From: Panaeolus papilionaceus
Taxonomy: Eukaryota; Basidiomycota; Agaricomycetes; Agaricales
Assembly (NCBI GenBank): GCA_015501605.1
Contig: JADNRZ010000012.1
Coordinates: 1,488,001-1,552,000 of the forward strand
Reading direction: 5' to 3'
DNA: 64,000 nucleotides
Part shown: positions 1 to 12,952 of the stretch, piece after piece
How positions within the stretch are numbered: the first letter of the stretch is position 1
Layout of the letters: each line of letters begins with the position of its first letter
Notes under the pieces: generated by a model
Database searches by the model: none
What the model was told of the DNA's origin: nothing
Seen by the model: the letters and a program-made list of their open reading frames with translations, nothing else
Position numbers and translations under genes: made by a program

Positions 1-910
1 TACTCTGTGCGCTACATCATAAAACATGGGCGCTGCAGACGGAAAGCTTAGTCTGTATTCCTAACAGAGTGTATAAACCACGTACCCATTTGTCGCATAT
101 GCGCGGTGGAGAATACCGGATTGAGACACCTCCGTTGCCTGGAATGGATGTGCCCTGGTGCGCAATGAGTCGCGAATAATGTAAGCGCATCTACATGATT
201 GACATACCAGTAGTGGACATGAGTCCGTTTCCAAAAACAACACGCGTACCCCTGTTGCGATGCGTAGCCGTCATTCTGTTAAAATGAAGTAGAGGATAGG
301 TCAAAGATGTTCGCGTACAGGAGCATTGTCTCGGCTTGCTGGAATACACTCTGATCCTAAATGAGCGCCATCAAATCAGATATGCACGGCTTAAAACTCC
401 GGAGATTGGTGGAGACGAATCATACTTTTACCAAAATGTGGTGCATCGCTTTGGGGTCATATGTATAGAGCATTTCCTCCTACCCGACACAAAATTATCA
501 GTAAGGCTTATCTGGGATGAGAACGGGACTGGAAGCCCACCCCAAACAGTCCCCTAATCCTTATGACGGGACCATCTAAACAAGGACAGAAGGGAATGTT
601 AGAGTTGCATGGAAGGACTGTGATCAAAGCCAAGTACCTACACGTATCCCACATCTTCCGATGAAAGTCCCACCCATTCACGTCAAAGATTCTGAGGAAA
701 ACTCCTATGGGCAAAACAAGCCATTATTAGGGTGAAGATGGAAGCATTCAGTGACTTAGTGCGACACATACCTTTGATATAAGACTCGGAAGGCGGTCCT
801 GGGATGAGCTTCACATCGCTCTTCAAAAAGATGGCTCTGAGCACCTTCCAGAGTGCCCAGGAGCTAAGAAAAGCCGTAGTACATTGCGCTGGCACACCAA
901 AATCAACCAT
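1..910 (-). CDS. Cytochrome P450 A, N-terminal part (cut by window edge)
   Basis: This is a membrane-anchored haem monooxygenase of which only the first 150 or so residues lie in the window. The start ATG is at 910. It is followed by a hydrophobic anchor (near residues 8-19) and the proline hinge PGPPSES. Exons read as complement 910-772, 704-642, 575-541, 479-426, 356-319, 251-208, 154-86 and 32-4. Exons 2, 3 and 5 have the same lengths (63, 35 and 44 bases) as those of the plus-strand P450 at 10182, and 54+38 bases equal its 92-base exon 4, so phase is kept. The segment RQRRCLNPVFS matches the family block that is KQRKLLNPVFS in that gene. No stop or frameshift is visible. The I-helix, ExxR and haem-binding regions are outside the window, so function cannot be judged. 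It lies in the same orientation as P450 B and downstream of it, which suggests tandem duplication. Confidence 0.75.
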
Positions 911-1954
911 CGCGAAAGTGAAATGGATTCAACGCAGAGCTACAGGTGCAATGCACCCTTTTTATAAGGAGTTGAATGGATTGATCGAGGGATCACACGT
1001 GCGGTGCAAGCATCCAGGTCGGACAGGTGTCATACACCACATACGTCAGATCGGATATCCTTTCTGCAAGAACTGAGAGGTAGGTGTATTCCAGGCTGGC
1101 TCAAGTTTGGCTTGGGACTCAATGATATGCTAAGAATAGACGTTGCGAAGAGCCTGCGAAGAGTAATGGTCGGACGCTTGTGTCAGCAATAATTCAAAGA
1201 CATTGTGTGCGCAATTGCTATTCAATGCACGTACCTTAGCTGTGATATTCGTCTTCTACATTCTATAGGGTGGCTATAAATGACCCTGCTCAAATGAATG
1301 CTACGGGCCGCAACATCACCAACGTTTCTCCGTTTTTCAAAGCTGTTTATTACGAGGTATGATGAGAAATGTCCTAAGTAACAGGGAGTGACGGTCGTGC
1401 AGTTAGATGTATATACATAGCTAAGCAAATTGTTGAGCTTACCTCGAGTAAATAGCTTGCAAATGCCATGATAATGCCGTATCTCTTCGGGCCACCTCGT
1501 TTCAACCAAGCGTCATTAGCTCATAGGTCTGGTTGTAGTCTTTTCCTGTTGTGATAACGATTTAAGCGTTGAAAATTGAGTCTAAGTATCATAGGACGGG
1601 GAATAGGGTGTGTGTAGCAGGAGCACAAGGAAGGAAATACGAACATCAAGTTCAACAGAGGACCTCAGTTTGCCTTGTGGCTGTGCAAATCTACGTCACA
1701 TGATACTCATCTACTCATTATGGCAGTGGCCCCTATCATCACCAGTTGCGGAAGAATACGAGTTGCTAACGTACGCCATGCTCGCTACCGTTGTATAAGT
1801 AAAGGGCATGAGCTGCAGGTTAATACAGAGTGGCAATATAAACGTTTGAAAGGGTAGACTCGCTGCACTGCACATATTCGCTTTATAGTTTTACAGAAGA
1901 GAGGGTTTAGGCGAAAGGATGAAAGGACTCGACCTATGCACTTCGAAAATTTAA
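911..1954. other. Intergenic spacer between P450 A and P450 B
   Basis: About 1 kb between the 3' end of P450 B and the start of P450 A. It should hold the P450 A promoter. Only short unsupported open frames occur, and I see no conserved domain, repeat or RNA. Confidence 0.5.
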
Positions 1955-4569
1955 TTACGCTACCAATCTAACCATCAGTGGCATCGATGGTTTGGTGTGG
2001 TCTCCATTGGCTAGCACAGGCACAACAACGCCCGTCATTTGCCAGAGGATTTCTTGACTCAGTCTAAACTCGAAACGTGAGACCAGTATTGCCAATACAA
2101 CTTCTGTTTGTGGTTTGTTTGAGTATTTGTAAGTGGAATCAAGTGTTAAGTGCACGTACTCATTTCAAGTTGGGAGAATTTGAAACCGCTAGGTAAAATG
2201 ATTTAGACCATCTTCAGCATTAGTTCATTATCGGAGACCCACATGCAGGCATGACCACCAGCTGCGAAGGTCATTCTACCAGGAGAGGTCATGTTTAGCC
2301 TCGTTGACGTACCGCCGTTCAATATTTAATAGTACTCACAGGTGAGAGTAAATTCCTGGCAAATGTGCCTCAATGACCTTCTCGGGGAGTGGATTTAGCC
2401 ATCGGTCAGGCTTCCACTCGTTCGCGTCATCACCCCACAATTCAACATTAACGTTTGATCCGAGAAGACTGAGGAGACAGGTGGTTCCCTTTGGCACAAG
2501 AATCTCGGAGGTGACGCGACCGTCGTTGAGGGTGATGGGCTGAGATAATGGGAGGATGATGTCCTCAGTAGGCCTGCAACCCCACGAAACAATATGAGTA
2601 CGGATCACCAGTGAGCAGAGTTAAAACCCACTCTCGAACTATGTGGGGTACCGGGGTATGTCTGGTGAAATTCCATGAGCCATGACAAGTCAGTATCATA
2701 AAGTATGCACACTTACATGCGTAACGTCTCCCTACAGACCTCGTCCAAGTAAGGCAACGAGACAAGATCATCATACTCAATGTCTCCTCCCTTTTTTGCG
2801 ATTGCCTCCCTTACCTCCTGCCGAAGCCTTGTCTGGGCGGCTTTATTCTGAGACAGCAACCAGAGGGTACGGCAGAGGGCATTGGACGTTGTATCCATTC
2901 CTGCGAACGTGAATGTCCTACCAGAAAAGTCAGAGAAAGAGGAGCAAGAAACTCAAATGAGACATCGTACGAAATCTGAGCGTATATCTCCTCCTCATCG
3001 AGGCGATCCTCCTCAGACGCTTCCATATTCTGCTTCACTGGCCAAGCAAATGAATAATCAATGACTGTAATGTGGGGGTACCGTCGATGGTGACCCACTT
3101 ACTCAGGATGCTCAGGATATCCTTTCCTTTCCCAACCTGTTCAGCAACCGCTTGATTGCCTTCGAGCAACGCCTGTTTTTTAGACTGGTAAATTTTCAAG
3201 CTGGTGTCGTGCATGACGTAAACAACATCCCGCATCATCTTAATGGACTGGATAGGGGAGAAATCGATCATTCGTCGCCTGAATTCTGGAGTGCCAATTT
3301 TCAGTATCGGCTTAAGGAAGTATTGGCGAAGGAAGCTTAATCGCGAAAACGCTGGTCTGTAGCAGCTACCGCGTCAGCCATGACCACGTAGGTCGGGAGA
3401 TTGCTTACACCATTTTCTTGATTGCAGTGCTATAGTCATGTTCGTTGTACGTTTCTGAAAGATTGTCGAACGAGTGCCCGAACCCACTTTGACCTATAAG
3501 CTCCAAAGCTGTTCGACCCATCCAAAAGGCCATGTCGAGCTGTTCATCGATGTCATCAGTACGATCATATGCCTTGTATCCAGGGTGTATGATTAATACA
3601 TACCTCCTTCTCTCCACCCTTCACCTGATTAACGAGCGATGTTTCGAGCTGTAAGCCATATTTAACTCAGCTGTCGTGTTGCTTTGGTACAGGAATTCAT
3701 CATACCTTGTGAGTTATTTCGTAGAACATAGGCACTGTTAGAATCATGGGTCGAGTCATCAATTTACATCTGAATGTAATACAAACCCATCTGACGCATG
3801 TGCGCGATTGAGAATACTGGATTTAGAGACTTCCGCTGCTTCTTGTGGTGGTCACCTAAGGACAAGGTTGTGGTCAACGGACGCTGAACCGCGGTCGATC
3901 TGGTGTGAGGAACTCACCAACAGTGCCAAGAAGGCCTTTTCCAAATATGAGCCTCGTTGAACTGGGATGTAAACGAGTCCGCAAAATGGCAAATACAAGG
4001 TAGCTGTAGAAGGCACGTACAGGATATTGATATTTGCCTTTCGGAACACATTTTGATCCTTCACACAGCCGAATTAAGGAATGGGGACCAGTACGTTGAT
4101 AATGGAATTGAATGACCTTGACTAAGATATGGTGCAAAACCTTGGGGTCAAATGTATATAACAGGTTTTCCTGGATGCGGTTTCCTGATGGTCATTGACG
4201 GGTAACCCAGATAGGAGGTCAACTCACGCCGAGAACTCCTTTGGCGTTGAAGACGCCACCATCTGATAGACAAGAAGGTATGTTAGTATTAGAATATATC
4301 TGTCGCTGCAGGACAAGAGGATTTTCACATGTTTCCCGAAGCATGCGATGGTACCCCCACCCATTTACATCAAATAGTCGAGGAAAGACACCTAAATAGA
4401 GGTTTTATTAAGAACATGGAGGTAAATAACTCCAAGGAGGCGCACCCTTCAAAAACGACTCTGGGGGAGGTCCAGGGACACGACCGAGATCAGATGTGGG
4501 ACGCAGCACCTTCCAAAGCACCCGATACGATATGTAGATTGCCACGCATTCAAGAAGAAGTTGTATCAT
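1955..4569 (-). CDS. Cytochrome P450 B, full-length, about 18 exons
   Basis: A full-length P450 can be read from the ATG at 4569 to the TAA at 1957-1955. It shows an N-terminal anchor, hinge PGPPPES, an I-helix with AGMDTTS, K-helix ETLR (ExxR), WKPDRW (PERF region) and a C-terminal block matching P450 C. The haem loop reads FAAGGHACIG where P450 C has FGAGGRACIG. The second Gly is Ala and the usual Arg is His. The axial Cys is kept, and His is tolerated at that place in some P450s. Three introns are present that P450 C lacks: after the LVK block, after MRQM, and inside IVRE/PTED. One P450 C intron (at GSN/NVE) is missing. The weakest junction is exon 5 near 3945, where only a less usual GAG acceptor keeps frame, so a small lesion there is possible. 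The likely role is hydroxylation of a lipophilic substrate at the ER; the substrate is unknown. Confidence 0.75.
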
Positions 4570-6070
4570 GGTTATGACAGTACGGTACACAGAATAGGGA
4601 GGGATGAATAAAGCTCTTTCAGGCGCAGCTTGGCCATTTATATGTACTTGCAGTCCTATCTAATTTAGCTTCTTTTATTCACACCACTTCCTGTTATAAT
4701 TGTTTCCAACTCTCCACGTGGGTATGTACTCACAGTTTATAAATAATCCCTAACTCTATTTCTTGGTTCCGAATTAGGGGATAGGATGATAGAGCGGTAC
4801 CACTACCGTTATGTCCAGGCTGAGAGCATGGAGATTGCTGGAGCAACTGATTCCTCAAGGGAATCCCATGCCAGTATTGGTGTCGCCATTTCGGCGTTGT
4901 GTAGCAATCGACGATGGTGGCTACAGGCGGACGGGGAAGTGATAAGAATAAACAGGTAGGCAATTGAGTTCCATGATGGAGGTGATTATCATCGTCTCCA
5001 CTGAGCAGGGAGATGCGACTTCAAGGTGTTCCTCCCTCGGATGCCTCAACCGTTGCCAGTTCCAATACTTATCATTGGGGATCAGGTGGAATAATGGGTC
5101 AACTGGAAGGCTTATCAGAGAGTTGTGGGTGCGGCTAGTATCCACATCGACCCTGCTTTAATTTATATACGTAAATATTCTTTAGGCAACGCTAGTACTT
5201 GGTAGAAGCTTTTTTACAAGAACCCGACAAGAACGAGTCAACATAGGCTCGTTGTCACGGACACTATGGGCGTACCAAACTGCTATATGTCTAAAGGACA
5301 GCTCCACCAGTTCTCTAAACGTCAAGCGTATCTGGGTAGGCGTCGTGTCAATCAGTGGAGTGTAACGAATTGAATGGGGAATCTATGGGGAACTTTTAAC
5401 TTTCCGCCTATTTTAGACCACTCCGACCTCCCGCTACCGATAAAATTAATGTTGCCACATGGCAATCTAGCGTGGCCCGAAGGTGCTAGAGTAAAAATTG
5501 TGTTAGATGATCACCGCTAAGCTGTTTTAGTAAGAGGAGTAGTGCCGCTTGCCATTCACGTCATGACAAGATTACTCGGATAGTCATACTCCCAGACTAG
5601 GAGACGTAAAAAGCACGTTTCGAATCTCTGCTGAAGGCCGATAAGGCGGTGAGCTAGAGAAGCGCAATACGGTCGTGGATTCCAGGAGAATTACAGTGGT
5701 TCAAGAGTTCCGACAGTATACGTGCGAGGAGGCGAGCCACCGCTGTTTATTCGGAAGTACAACGCCCCCCTTTCAAGAAACGCAAATCTTCTTTACAAAG
5801 GGATTGAAATTTAGACTAAACGCCCAGCTTTAACGTGACAAAGTGGCAACCCTGGAGGGTAAACGAATTTGTTACTATGTTAGCCGTCAAGAGTTTGTTG
5901 AGTTGCCGGCGAGACAAGACCATCGCCACTCTATCGTAAGATGAAGCAAAATAACGGAATACAGACAGAAAACATATTTAAGCCAGCTCATAGTTGAGGG
6001 TCTTCTGCAATTCACTTCAATCTCCCTTCCTTTCAGTTGCTATTATATAGCTGCCTTGCTATTCCACCTT
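4570..6070. other. Divergent intergenic region, P450 B / methyltransferase A
   Basis: About 1.5 kb between two divergently transcribed genes, so it should carry both promoters. Minus-strand open frames at 4730-5145 could be relics of a gene, but I recognise no domain in them. The part 5160-6000 shows nothing recognisable. Confidence 0.4.
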
Positions 6071-6867
6071 ATGACCGTCATGAACGCCAACGACTCTCTC
6101 AAGGTTATTCTTTCGGGGCTCGCCTCGTATCTTTTCTACCAGGCCTTTACGCCCCGACATGTCCCCATGGACGCCAGTCAACGCGACGAGAACTTCAACA
6201 AGGTTACAATGGAGAACAGGTTTTGGACGCACCACATGGTCATCGTTAAAGCGGTAGGTGATAAATGTATGGGCTAGAATTTTGTGTCATGTCTCACGAT
6301 GATTAACAGACAGCGCAACTCCTGATAGGTCTCGCAGAAATTACTCTCCTACTCAATAAAATCTGCCCGTATATTCCTTTCAGCCATGTCATTCAATACC
6401 TCTTCCTCTTCGACGGAGGAAACCTGAACCGTTTTGAACTTACACCTCTTCACACCATTGGAGGAGTGTTGATGATTATCGGGGGCGCCATCCGCATTTC
6501 GGCAATCAACGCACTTGGCAAATTCTTCCGGTTTCAAGTGGGTATTCAAAAGGACCATCACCTCATCACCCACGGCCTATACTCCGTCGTTCGACATCCC
6601 GCTTACATGGGTATGCAGATGACGCACATCGGATCGCTCTTGTGGAACCTCACACCTGGGTCGTGGGTTCGAGAGTCTGGACTGCTGAGCTCGACGTTGG
6701 GGACTGTGCTTGTGGCTGCTTACTTTGGCTTCATCGTTTGCACCTTCTATATGGTCACGATTGCGAGGATGAAGCAGGAGGACAAGGTTATTCAGCAGAC
6801 GTTTGGGAAGGAGTGGGAAGAGTGGGCGAGGAGGGTCCCATACAAAGTGATGCCTGGCGTTTACTAA
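6071..6867 (+). CDS. ICMT-like methyltransferase A
   Basis: A small integral membrane methyltransferase of the isoprenylcysteine carboxyl methyltransferase/PEMT type (Ste14-like family). Two exons, 6071-6253 and 6310-6867, give about 246 residues; a second in-frame ATG lies at 6080. The C-terminal half carries HHLITHGLYSVVRHP followed by YMG, the family's SAM-binding and catalytic signature, and ends in REDK-like and EEWARRVPYK motifs. Several hydrophobic segments fit 4-5 membrane spans. The gene faces a paralogue (7423-8203) tail to tail. Both have a 558-base second exon and a phase-0 intron at the same place. True Ste14 methylates farnesylated CaaX proteins. Fungal genomes often hold extra divergent copies next to metabolic genes, so a small-molecule substrate is equally possible. 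Family confidence is high, substrate unknown. Confidence 0.85.
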
Positions 6868-7422
6868 TGTTTAATTAGATTTAGTCTATATATATGATCC
6901 CAGAATCTCGAAATGTATTGTTCGTATAATAGATAGACCTTATAATGACCTTAGCTTGTCAATTCCCCTTCATCAGCCTGTAGTTGTGACGCCATCTCTG
7001 AATCAAACTAATTATATTTTGTACCCTGACCTGTTATGCGAGCGTCAAAATAAGGAGTTGAAAATCGTGCAACCCGAAGAAGTTTTCCGGGTTGTCGGAT
7101 TGGGGTTGGTTTTTCGGTTCGGGTCCGACATGACCCCATGCCATGCCTATTGAATAAAACCATTTGAAGTGCTTCATATTTGTAGACGTGTATCAAATAT
7201 CTTGATAACGATATCAGATTTACAGCTAGAATACATTTCCAATTCAATAATCGACGATTCAGTCGCTTAAATGCCGCAATGAATGAAAGTCTTCTGGATG
7301 AAGCGATCAGCAAGGTACGCAATGTACAGAACTCATTGCTCGGATTACTTCATCGTGCACCAAAAATGATTTTACAATAAGCCTTGTGTCATATCTGAAG
7401 GATACATACATTGCACCTCGAA
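6868..7422. other. Shared 3' region of the convergent methyltransferase pair
   Basis: About 550 bases between two convergent genes. It should hold both polyadenylation regions. No coding feature or repeat is supported. Confidence 0.5.
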
Positions 7423-8203
7423 TCAATATATCCCAGGCATAATTTTATAGGGAACCCTCTTCGCCCACTCCTCCCACTCCTTCCCAAACTGCGATTGAAT
7501 CACCTTATCCTCTTGCCTCATCCTCGCAATCGTAATCGCATATGCCGCACCCATAATAAACGCCACATATGCAGCAACCACCAACATCCCAACCGTCGAG
7601 TTCATCAAGCCACTCTCTCGAACCCAAGAGCCGGGGGTAAGATGCCACAACAAGTACCCAACATGCGTGAATAGCATCCCCATATACGAAGGGTGTCGAA
7701 CGACGGAGTATAAGCCGTGTGTGATGAGGTGGTGATTCTTTTGTATTCCGACCTGAAAGCTGAAGAATTTTCCAAGAGTCCGCATGGCCTGCACGCGGAT
7801 GCAGCCTCCAGCTATGATGAGGAGGCCCCCGATGGTGTGGGCGTGGGTCAAGTGGAGCCGGTTAGCGTCTCCACTTTTGAAGAGGAATAGTTTTCGTGCG
7901 AGAGAAGAGAGCGACGATGAAGGGTAGTGTTTCGTGAGAATCAAGCTGATTTCGGCGAGACCGAGGAGGAGCTGCAGGTGCTAAACACAGTTGTTTGTCA
8001 AACTCGGATAATATGGTGGGCAATTCTCGACCTACCGATTTCATGATTGAAAACCACTGAGATGTGTTGGTTGTAAACGCGCCTTTAACTTCTCTGTTCC
8101 GGACATTGGAGTCCATAGGAGCATGAGGTGGGTTATATGCCTTGTAGAAAAGATGCGAGGATAGTGAGCTAAGGACGATCTTTAGCTTGTCATCGAATTC
8201 CAT
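7423..8203 (-). CDS. ICMT-like methyltransferase B
   Basis: Paralogue of the methyltransferase at 6071, read on the minus strand as 8203-8036 joined to 7980-7423, about 241 residues. The 8203 ATG is preferred over an in-frame ATG at 8293 because it aligns with the start of paralogue A. The signature HHLITHGLYSVVRHP then YMG and the ending EEWAKRVPYKIMPGIY are conserved with A, so the pair looks under constraint. Divergence is strongest in the N-terminal exon. No disabling change is visible. It presumably acts in the ER or another endomembrane using S-adenosylmethionine. The inverted tail-to-tail arrangement with identical intron position indicates local duplication with inversion. Confidence 0.85.
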
Positions 8204-10181
8204 CTTGACGAGGATACAGCGGGTGGAGGAGGTATCAAGGAACAAGGGCGATAAGGTATGAGGTTTGTATTTATCCCTCTCTCCCCGCTTCATTTATAAA
8301 TATATATCCCCTTTCCTTGGCCTTCTTCTTGCCGAAGCGAAGGATAAGTTATCAAAGGTGGATGTTTGGCACCGTACGCATGATGATTCTCAAACATCGG
8401 GGTGTCCTCGTGCCATCTTGTTCTTCGATACCCTCTGGGCAGGTCCATGGAATTCCTTCGGTATCTCCCTAATAGTCCAGCAGTCACCGTATCCTTCTGC
8501 GGCTATGATGTACTTCATACTTTCTGCAATGATTCGAATATCCAGACCCCATACGCATCCCAGTCTGGCTAAACCTCTCGGATACAGGGGGAATTGGTGG
8601 CGTGAATATTGGAATCTCGGCTCCATTTTCTTACCTGCCTCTTGTTCCGCAATATCGTTTCCCCATCATTTCGGCACTTTTGTCAGTGACAGAGAACCAT
8701 GTCACCAGATGGGGCGTGGGACTGGCATTTATCCGCATCTGTTCATCGTGACCCAGCTTCAAGTGGGTTGTTACGAATACCAACTCGACTTTTTTTTTAT
8801 TGCTATAAATAAGTACGTTATACACAATGAGGCAGGTCCAGACCCCAAATGTCTAACCGGTCCTCCACTTACCCCGCTCGTTCCAATTCTATTTCATCCA
8901 ACACCTTAGCGATTCGCGTTTAATACATGTAGTCTTCCGACTGTTTGCATACCGCATAGCCATGAACTGCAATCATGCATCAAACAACCATGCTCAAATT
9001 TATCTATGAGGATTAAAGCATACAACCGTATGTGCATGAGTCTGGGATGGGGCCTCAATCGGAAGTCGTGCATACAGCCGCATCCAATGAGTCTCAGGCA
9101 TGATCCGTTTCAGAATACCGCATCATTGTCATCCTCCCTCAAACTTGTTCTTTTTGCCTGCTTCGGGTTTAGACTGCCTTTCGGTTTAGTTTCTCTTCAT
9201 TCTTGAGCGTCTTCTATCCTAGAATTTAGTAAGTGGTATCGCGAGAGTGATTATTCAGGCTTGGTGTGGGTCTTCTGCACGGCCCGAGATGCGGTAATAA
9301 CGCGCTGCTGATGATGTATAGGTGATTAGTACTTAGTACTTTAGTATTACACCATGCAATGCGGGGTTAGAATGATATCATGGATTGAGTTGAGCCACCG
9401 ATGGGTGGGGTGAAGATCTTGAAGATACGATGAATTCGAAATTCAACGCTTAGACTATCTATCACCTCGGCCAAGCGTTGAAGCGTTGAAGGCGCCAAGC
9501 CAGCGTCGGTTAACGCTTCATATTTGAGCGCTCGTCGTATTTTGCTTTCAACCTTGGCTCACCGAGACTATAAAACGCGTATCGGCCTCAAAGAGAAGAT
9601 TACGAAGTCATAAATGACTGTGTGTGAATTAAGACTATTACATCTACGAGCGACGTCGGTCAACTTCGTTTCACATCTCCCACTATCTATTCAGTCTTGG
9701 CATGGCTTGAGACAATCCTCCGTAACCCGTGACACTGTACATCATACCACGATCGTCATCCCCTTCACCGCCTCCACCTATCTAACTCTCATTACAAGTA
9801 AAATCAATACAAACCCACGGATCCCACCCCCGTGCTAACGTACGATCTGCTATGTCATGCGTCCGCGCACGGATGAGTGGGAACCTTCTAACACCCAAAC
9901 AAAGACATGCTTCGTCTTCTAGAACGCGCAGCGAGGTATTTATTGCTTAATCTAGATTTTTGGGATTTAGAACCAGGGCGGTATGACGGCGATTCACTGG
10001 TCCTATAGAAGAATCAGGATGGGATGTTGTTCTCATAAATATACGAAGGCTGGGACTGGGAGGAAATATATAAGATGCGGAATGCCGGGGTGAGTGGGAC
10101 CGGTTTTGGTTCCTTTTAACTTTCTTACACTTGCCTCCTCCTTCATTTCGTTAAAGTCCTTTTTTTTTTTTTTTGTCAACA
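8204..10181. other. Intergenic region upstream of P450 C, with unassigned open frames
   Basis: Nearly 2 kb between methyltransferase B and P450 C, which diverge from it. An open frame on the plus strand (8265-8909) and overlapping minus-strand frames at 8390-8825 have no recognisable motif. One may be the relic of a gene. A TATA-like stretch near 10067 and a run of about 16 T at 10157-10174 lie just before the P450 C start. Confidence 0.4.
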
Positions 10182-12847
10182 ATGCACGTTGCAATTCAGG
10201 CTGCGGTGATATATGCTGTTTCAGTGGGACTATGGAGGGTATTCAGAAGGGTATTTGCGAGGAGTGATTTGGATTATGTGCCTGGTCCACCTGGCGAGTC
10301 GTTTTTTAAAGGTAAGTTCTCGATGTTGTACTTGATAGGTGCGGGGATCAGGCTGATGATGCGATGCCATTGTGTGTGTTGTTTAACATTGAGGTGTCTT
10401 AACTCGGTTGTTCAACGTTGATGGATGGGAATATCATCAGAATCTTTGGAAAACATGTACGTCGCTCTGGTCTTATGAGTCCTTCGACTCTGGCACTGAC
10501 GAGGTGATTTGAATTCAAGATGGAAGCACTACAAAGCTCAAAGGCCCATTTGGGGTACGTCTTCCTCCTCCCTTCCTATCACTATCTTTCATTCTAACCT
10601 AACACGTTGGGCAGGAAAACATCCTTTACACGTACGATCCTAAAGCGATGCACCATATGTTAGTTAAGGACCAAAGCGTGTTTCAACAATCTGAAAGTGC
10701 ACTTCAGTATGTGTTTCCCTGCTTGGCATTCTTCACTGTTGCCTTGGGTTGACCCTGGAATTATGAAGGATGTTGAAGCTGTTCTTTGGAAATGCGCTGC
10801 TTGGGACATTGGGTACGTTCATCGTTTCAACTTGCTTAAACTATCGCCATCAGGGTTATTTGATTGAAATGTACTTGAAGGTGACCATCATAAGAAACAG
10901 AGGAAATTGCTGAACCCAGTATTTTCGATTAATCATATGCGGGATATGATACCGACATTTTATGAGATTACGCATAAGGTGTGTTGGACCACTCGTTTTG
11001 TGAAGGGTGCTATAATACCTATATCGTCTACTTATGGGTTTTGCGGCGGGTTTAGTTGGAAAATTCGTTGTTTAATCAAGTGAAGAATGAACCCAAGGAG
11101 GTACGCCCTTCCCCATGCCTATCTGAGCGCACGTACTCACTCGGTGGAATAGATCGACATGGTCTTTTGGATGGGTCGTACAGCGCTCGAACTAATCGGT
11201 CAAAGCGGATTCGGACATTCGTTTGATGATCTATCAGAAGAATACAACGAGCACTGTTATAGCTCTGCATTAAAGCTACTAGTGTACGCCTCCTCCCTCG
11301 CACCACCTTCTCCAAGTCTGTTTACTAACCCCACCCCACCGCAATCCTTACCTCAGTCCCACCTCATTCTCTCTCGTCCTCTTACGCACCTACTTCCTCA
11401 AACCAGCTCTCAAAATAGGCACCCCCGCGTTCAGGCACTGGGCAATAACATACCTACCCATCCCTGCCCTGCGAAAGCTGAGAGATCTGGTGGACGAACT
11501 GCATCAGACGAGTTTGAGCATCTATCAGGGGAAGAAACAAGCGTTGATGGAGGGAGAGGAGAAGGTGAGGGAGCAGGTGGGGAGGGGGAAGGATATTCTG
11601 AGTATTTTGAGTGAGTGTTTGGTTGAGCCGTGTTCTGCACCGTGTGGGTATTGGTCATTGGAATGCTGATGAGGATTTAGTGAAGCAGAATATGGAGGCG
11701 GATGATGAAGACAGGCTGGACGAGGATGAGATATATGGGCAGATTTCGTATGTCCTGTTCCTCTACCTCCATCGTGCGGTGTTCTGTTCTCAGCTTATGA
11801 TTTCCCTCGTAGAACTTTCACATTTGCAGGCATGGACACAACCTCGAACGCGCTCTCGCGGACTTTATGGTTACTCGCGCAGTACCCTGAGGCGCAATCG
11901 AAGTTGCGAGTGGAGATCCGTGAGGCGAGGATGAAGGCGGATGGTGATGTGCCGTATGATGAGCTCGTGAGCTTGCCGTTCTTGGATGCGGTGTGTAGGG
12001 AGACTTTGAGGTTGTGAGTACCCCTTTCATTGCCTTGCATCTGTACCTCTATGGACTCTTATGATATAACGTCATGGCCGTGATAGGTACGCACCCATCA
12101 GCCAGATGATCCGACAACCTATCCACGATATCGTCTTACCGCTCTCCAATCCGATTACGCTCACATCGGGAGAGAAGACGTCGGAGATTATGGTTCCGAA
12201 GGGGACGAAGTGTATTCTCAGCCTTATGGGGTCGAATAGGTGCGTTCACGTTATCACCAGTTAACTTTATCCTGGTGGTCTCCCTCGTACCGGGATTTCA
12301 TCGATTGACCTTGATTGTGATTTATTGTATTGTGATGGTTAGGAATGTGGAGATATGGGGCGACGACGCCGATGAGTGGAAACCGGAGCGATGGATGGGA
12401 ACGATGAGGGATGAGGTGGTGGGTGCGAAGATTCCAGGGATTTATTCGCATTTGTGAGTTTTCATTCGGTTCGATATGAAGCTGTTCGAGAATAACGCAT
12501 TATAGGATGACGTTTGGGGCAGGTGGTAGGGCTTGCATGTGCGTTGAAACTTTTTATTTTTGACATTGATGAACTGACGGCTGATGGATTTTCGGCAGTG
12601 GTTTCAAATTCTCGCAACTCGAGATGAGTACGTACCTACCTCCTTTCATCATGGCTTACATACCGTCATTGTCTGACTTTTCATTTCACCCACAGAAGCA
12701 GTCCTAGCCACGCTCATATCGCGCTTCGAGTTCTCACTAGCCAACGAAGAGATCTCATGGCAGATGACAGGTGTGACGATCCCCGTCCTCGCAAGTGGGG
12801 ATAGGTCGAAGCCGTGTATGCCTCTGAGGGTCAAGGTAGCTGCATAA
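10182..12847 (+). CDS. Cytochrome P450 C, intact, 16 exons, 545 aa
   Basis: ER-bound haem monooxygenase. Exons: 10182-10311, 10394-10456, 10520-10554, 10615-10706, 10769-10812, 10881-10978, 11056-11100, 11153-11283, 11357-11610, 11681-11747, 11813-12013, 12087-12239, 12343-12453, 12506-12538, 12599-12627, 12696-12847. All junctions are GT-AG and keep frame, giving 546 codons with stop. Visible landmarks are an N-terminal anchor (about residues 3-17), hinge PGPP (34-37), the oxygen-activating AGMDTTS (325-331), ExxR (E383-R386), WKPERW (450-455) and haem loop FGAGGRACIG (478-487) with axial Cys485. The 545-residue length is normal for a fungal microsomal P450. It is the best-preserved member of the local P450 set. 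I do not assign a CYP family number from memory. The substrate is unknown; neighbouring methyltransferases and a transporter suggest a shared small-molecule pathway, by proximity only. Confidence 0.93.
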
Positions 12848-12952
12848 ATATCGACATATGCCCATCTTACAGCGTCTGTGATCTTGAAGTAGGGGTGCAT
12901 GTATATAAGTAATAATATCCTGGAATATGTATCATCTCTGGTATGAAGCGAG

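Noticed and set aside
8265..8909. 214-codon plus-strand open frame
   Set aside because: No motif, overlaps equally long minus-strand frames, and composition looks non-coding. It lies in a promoter region.
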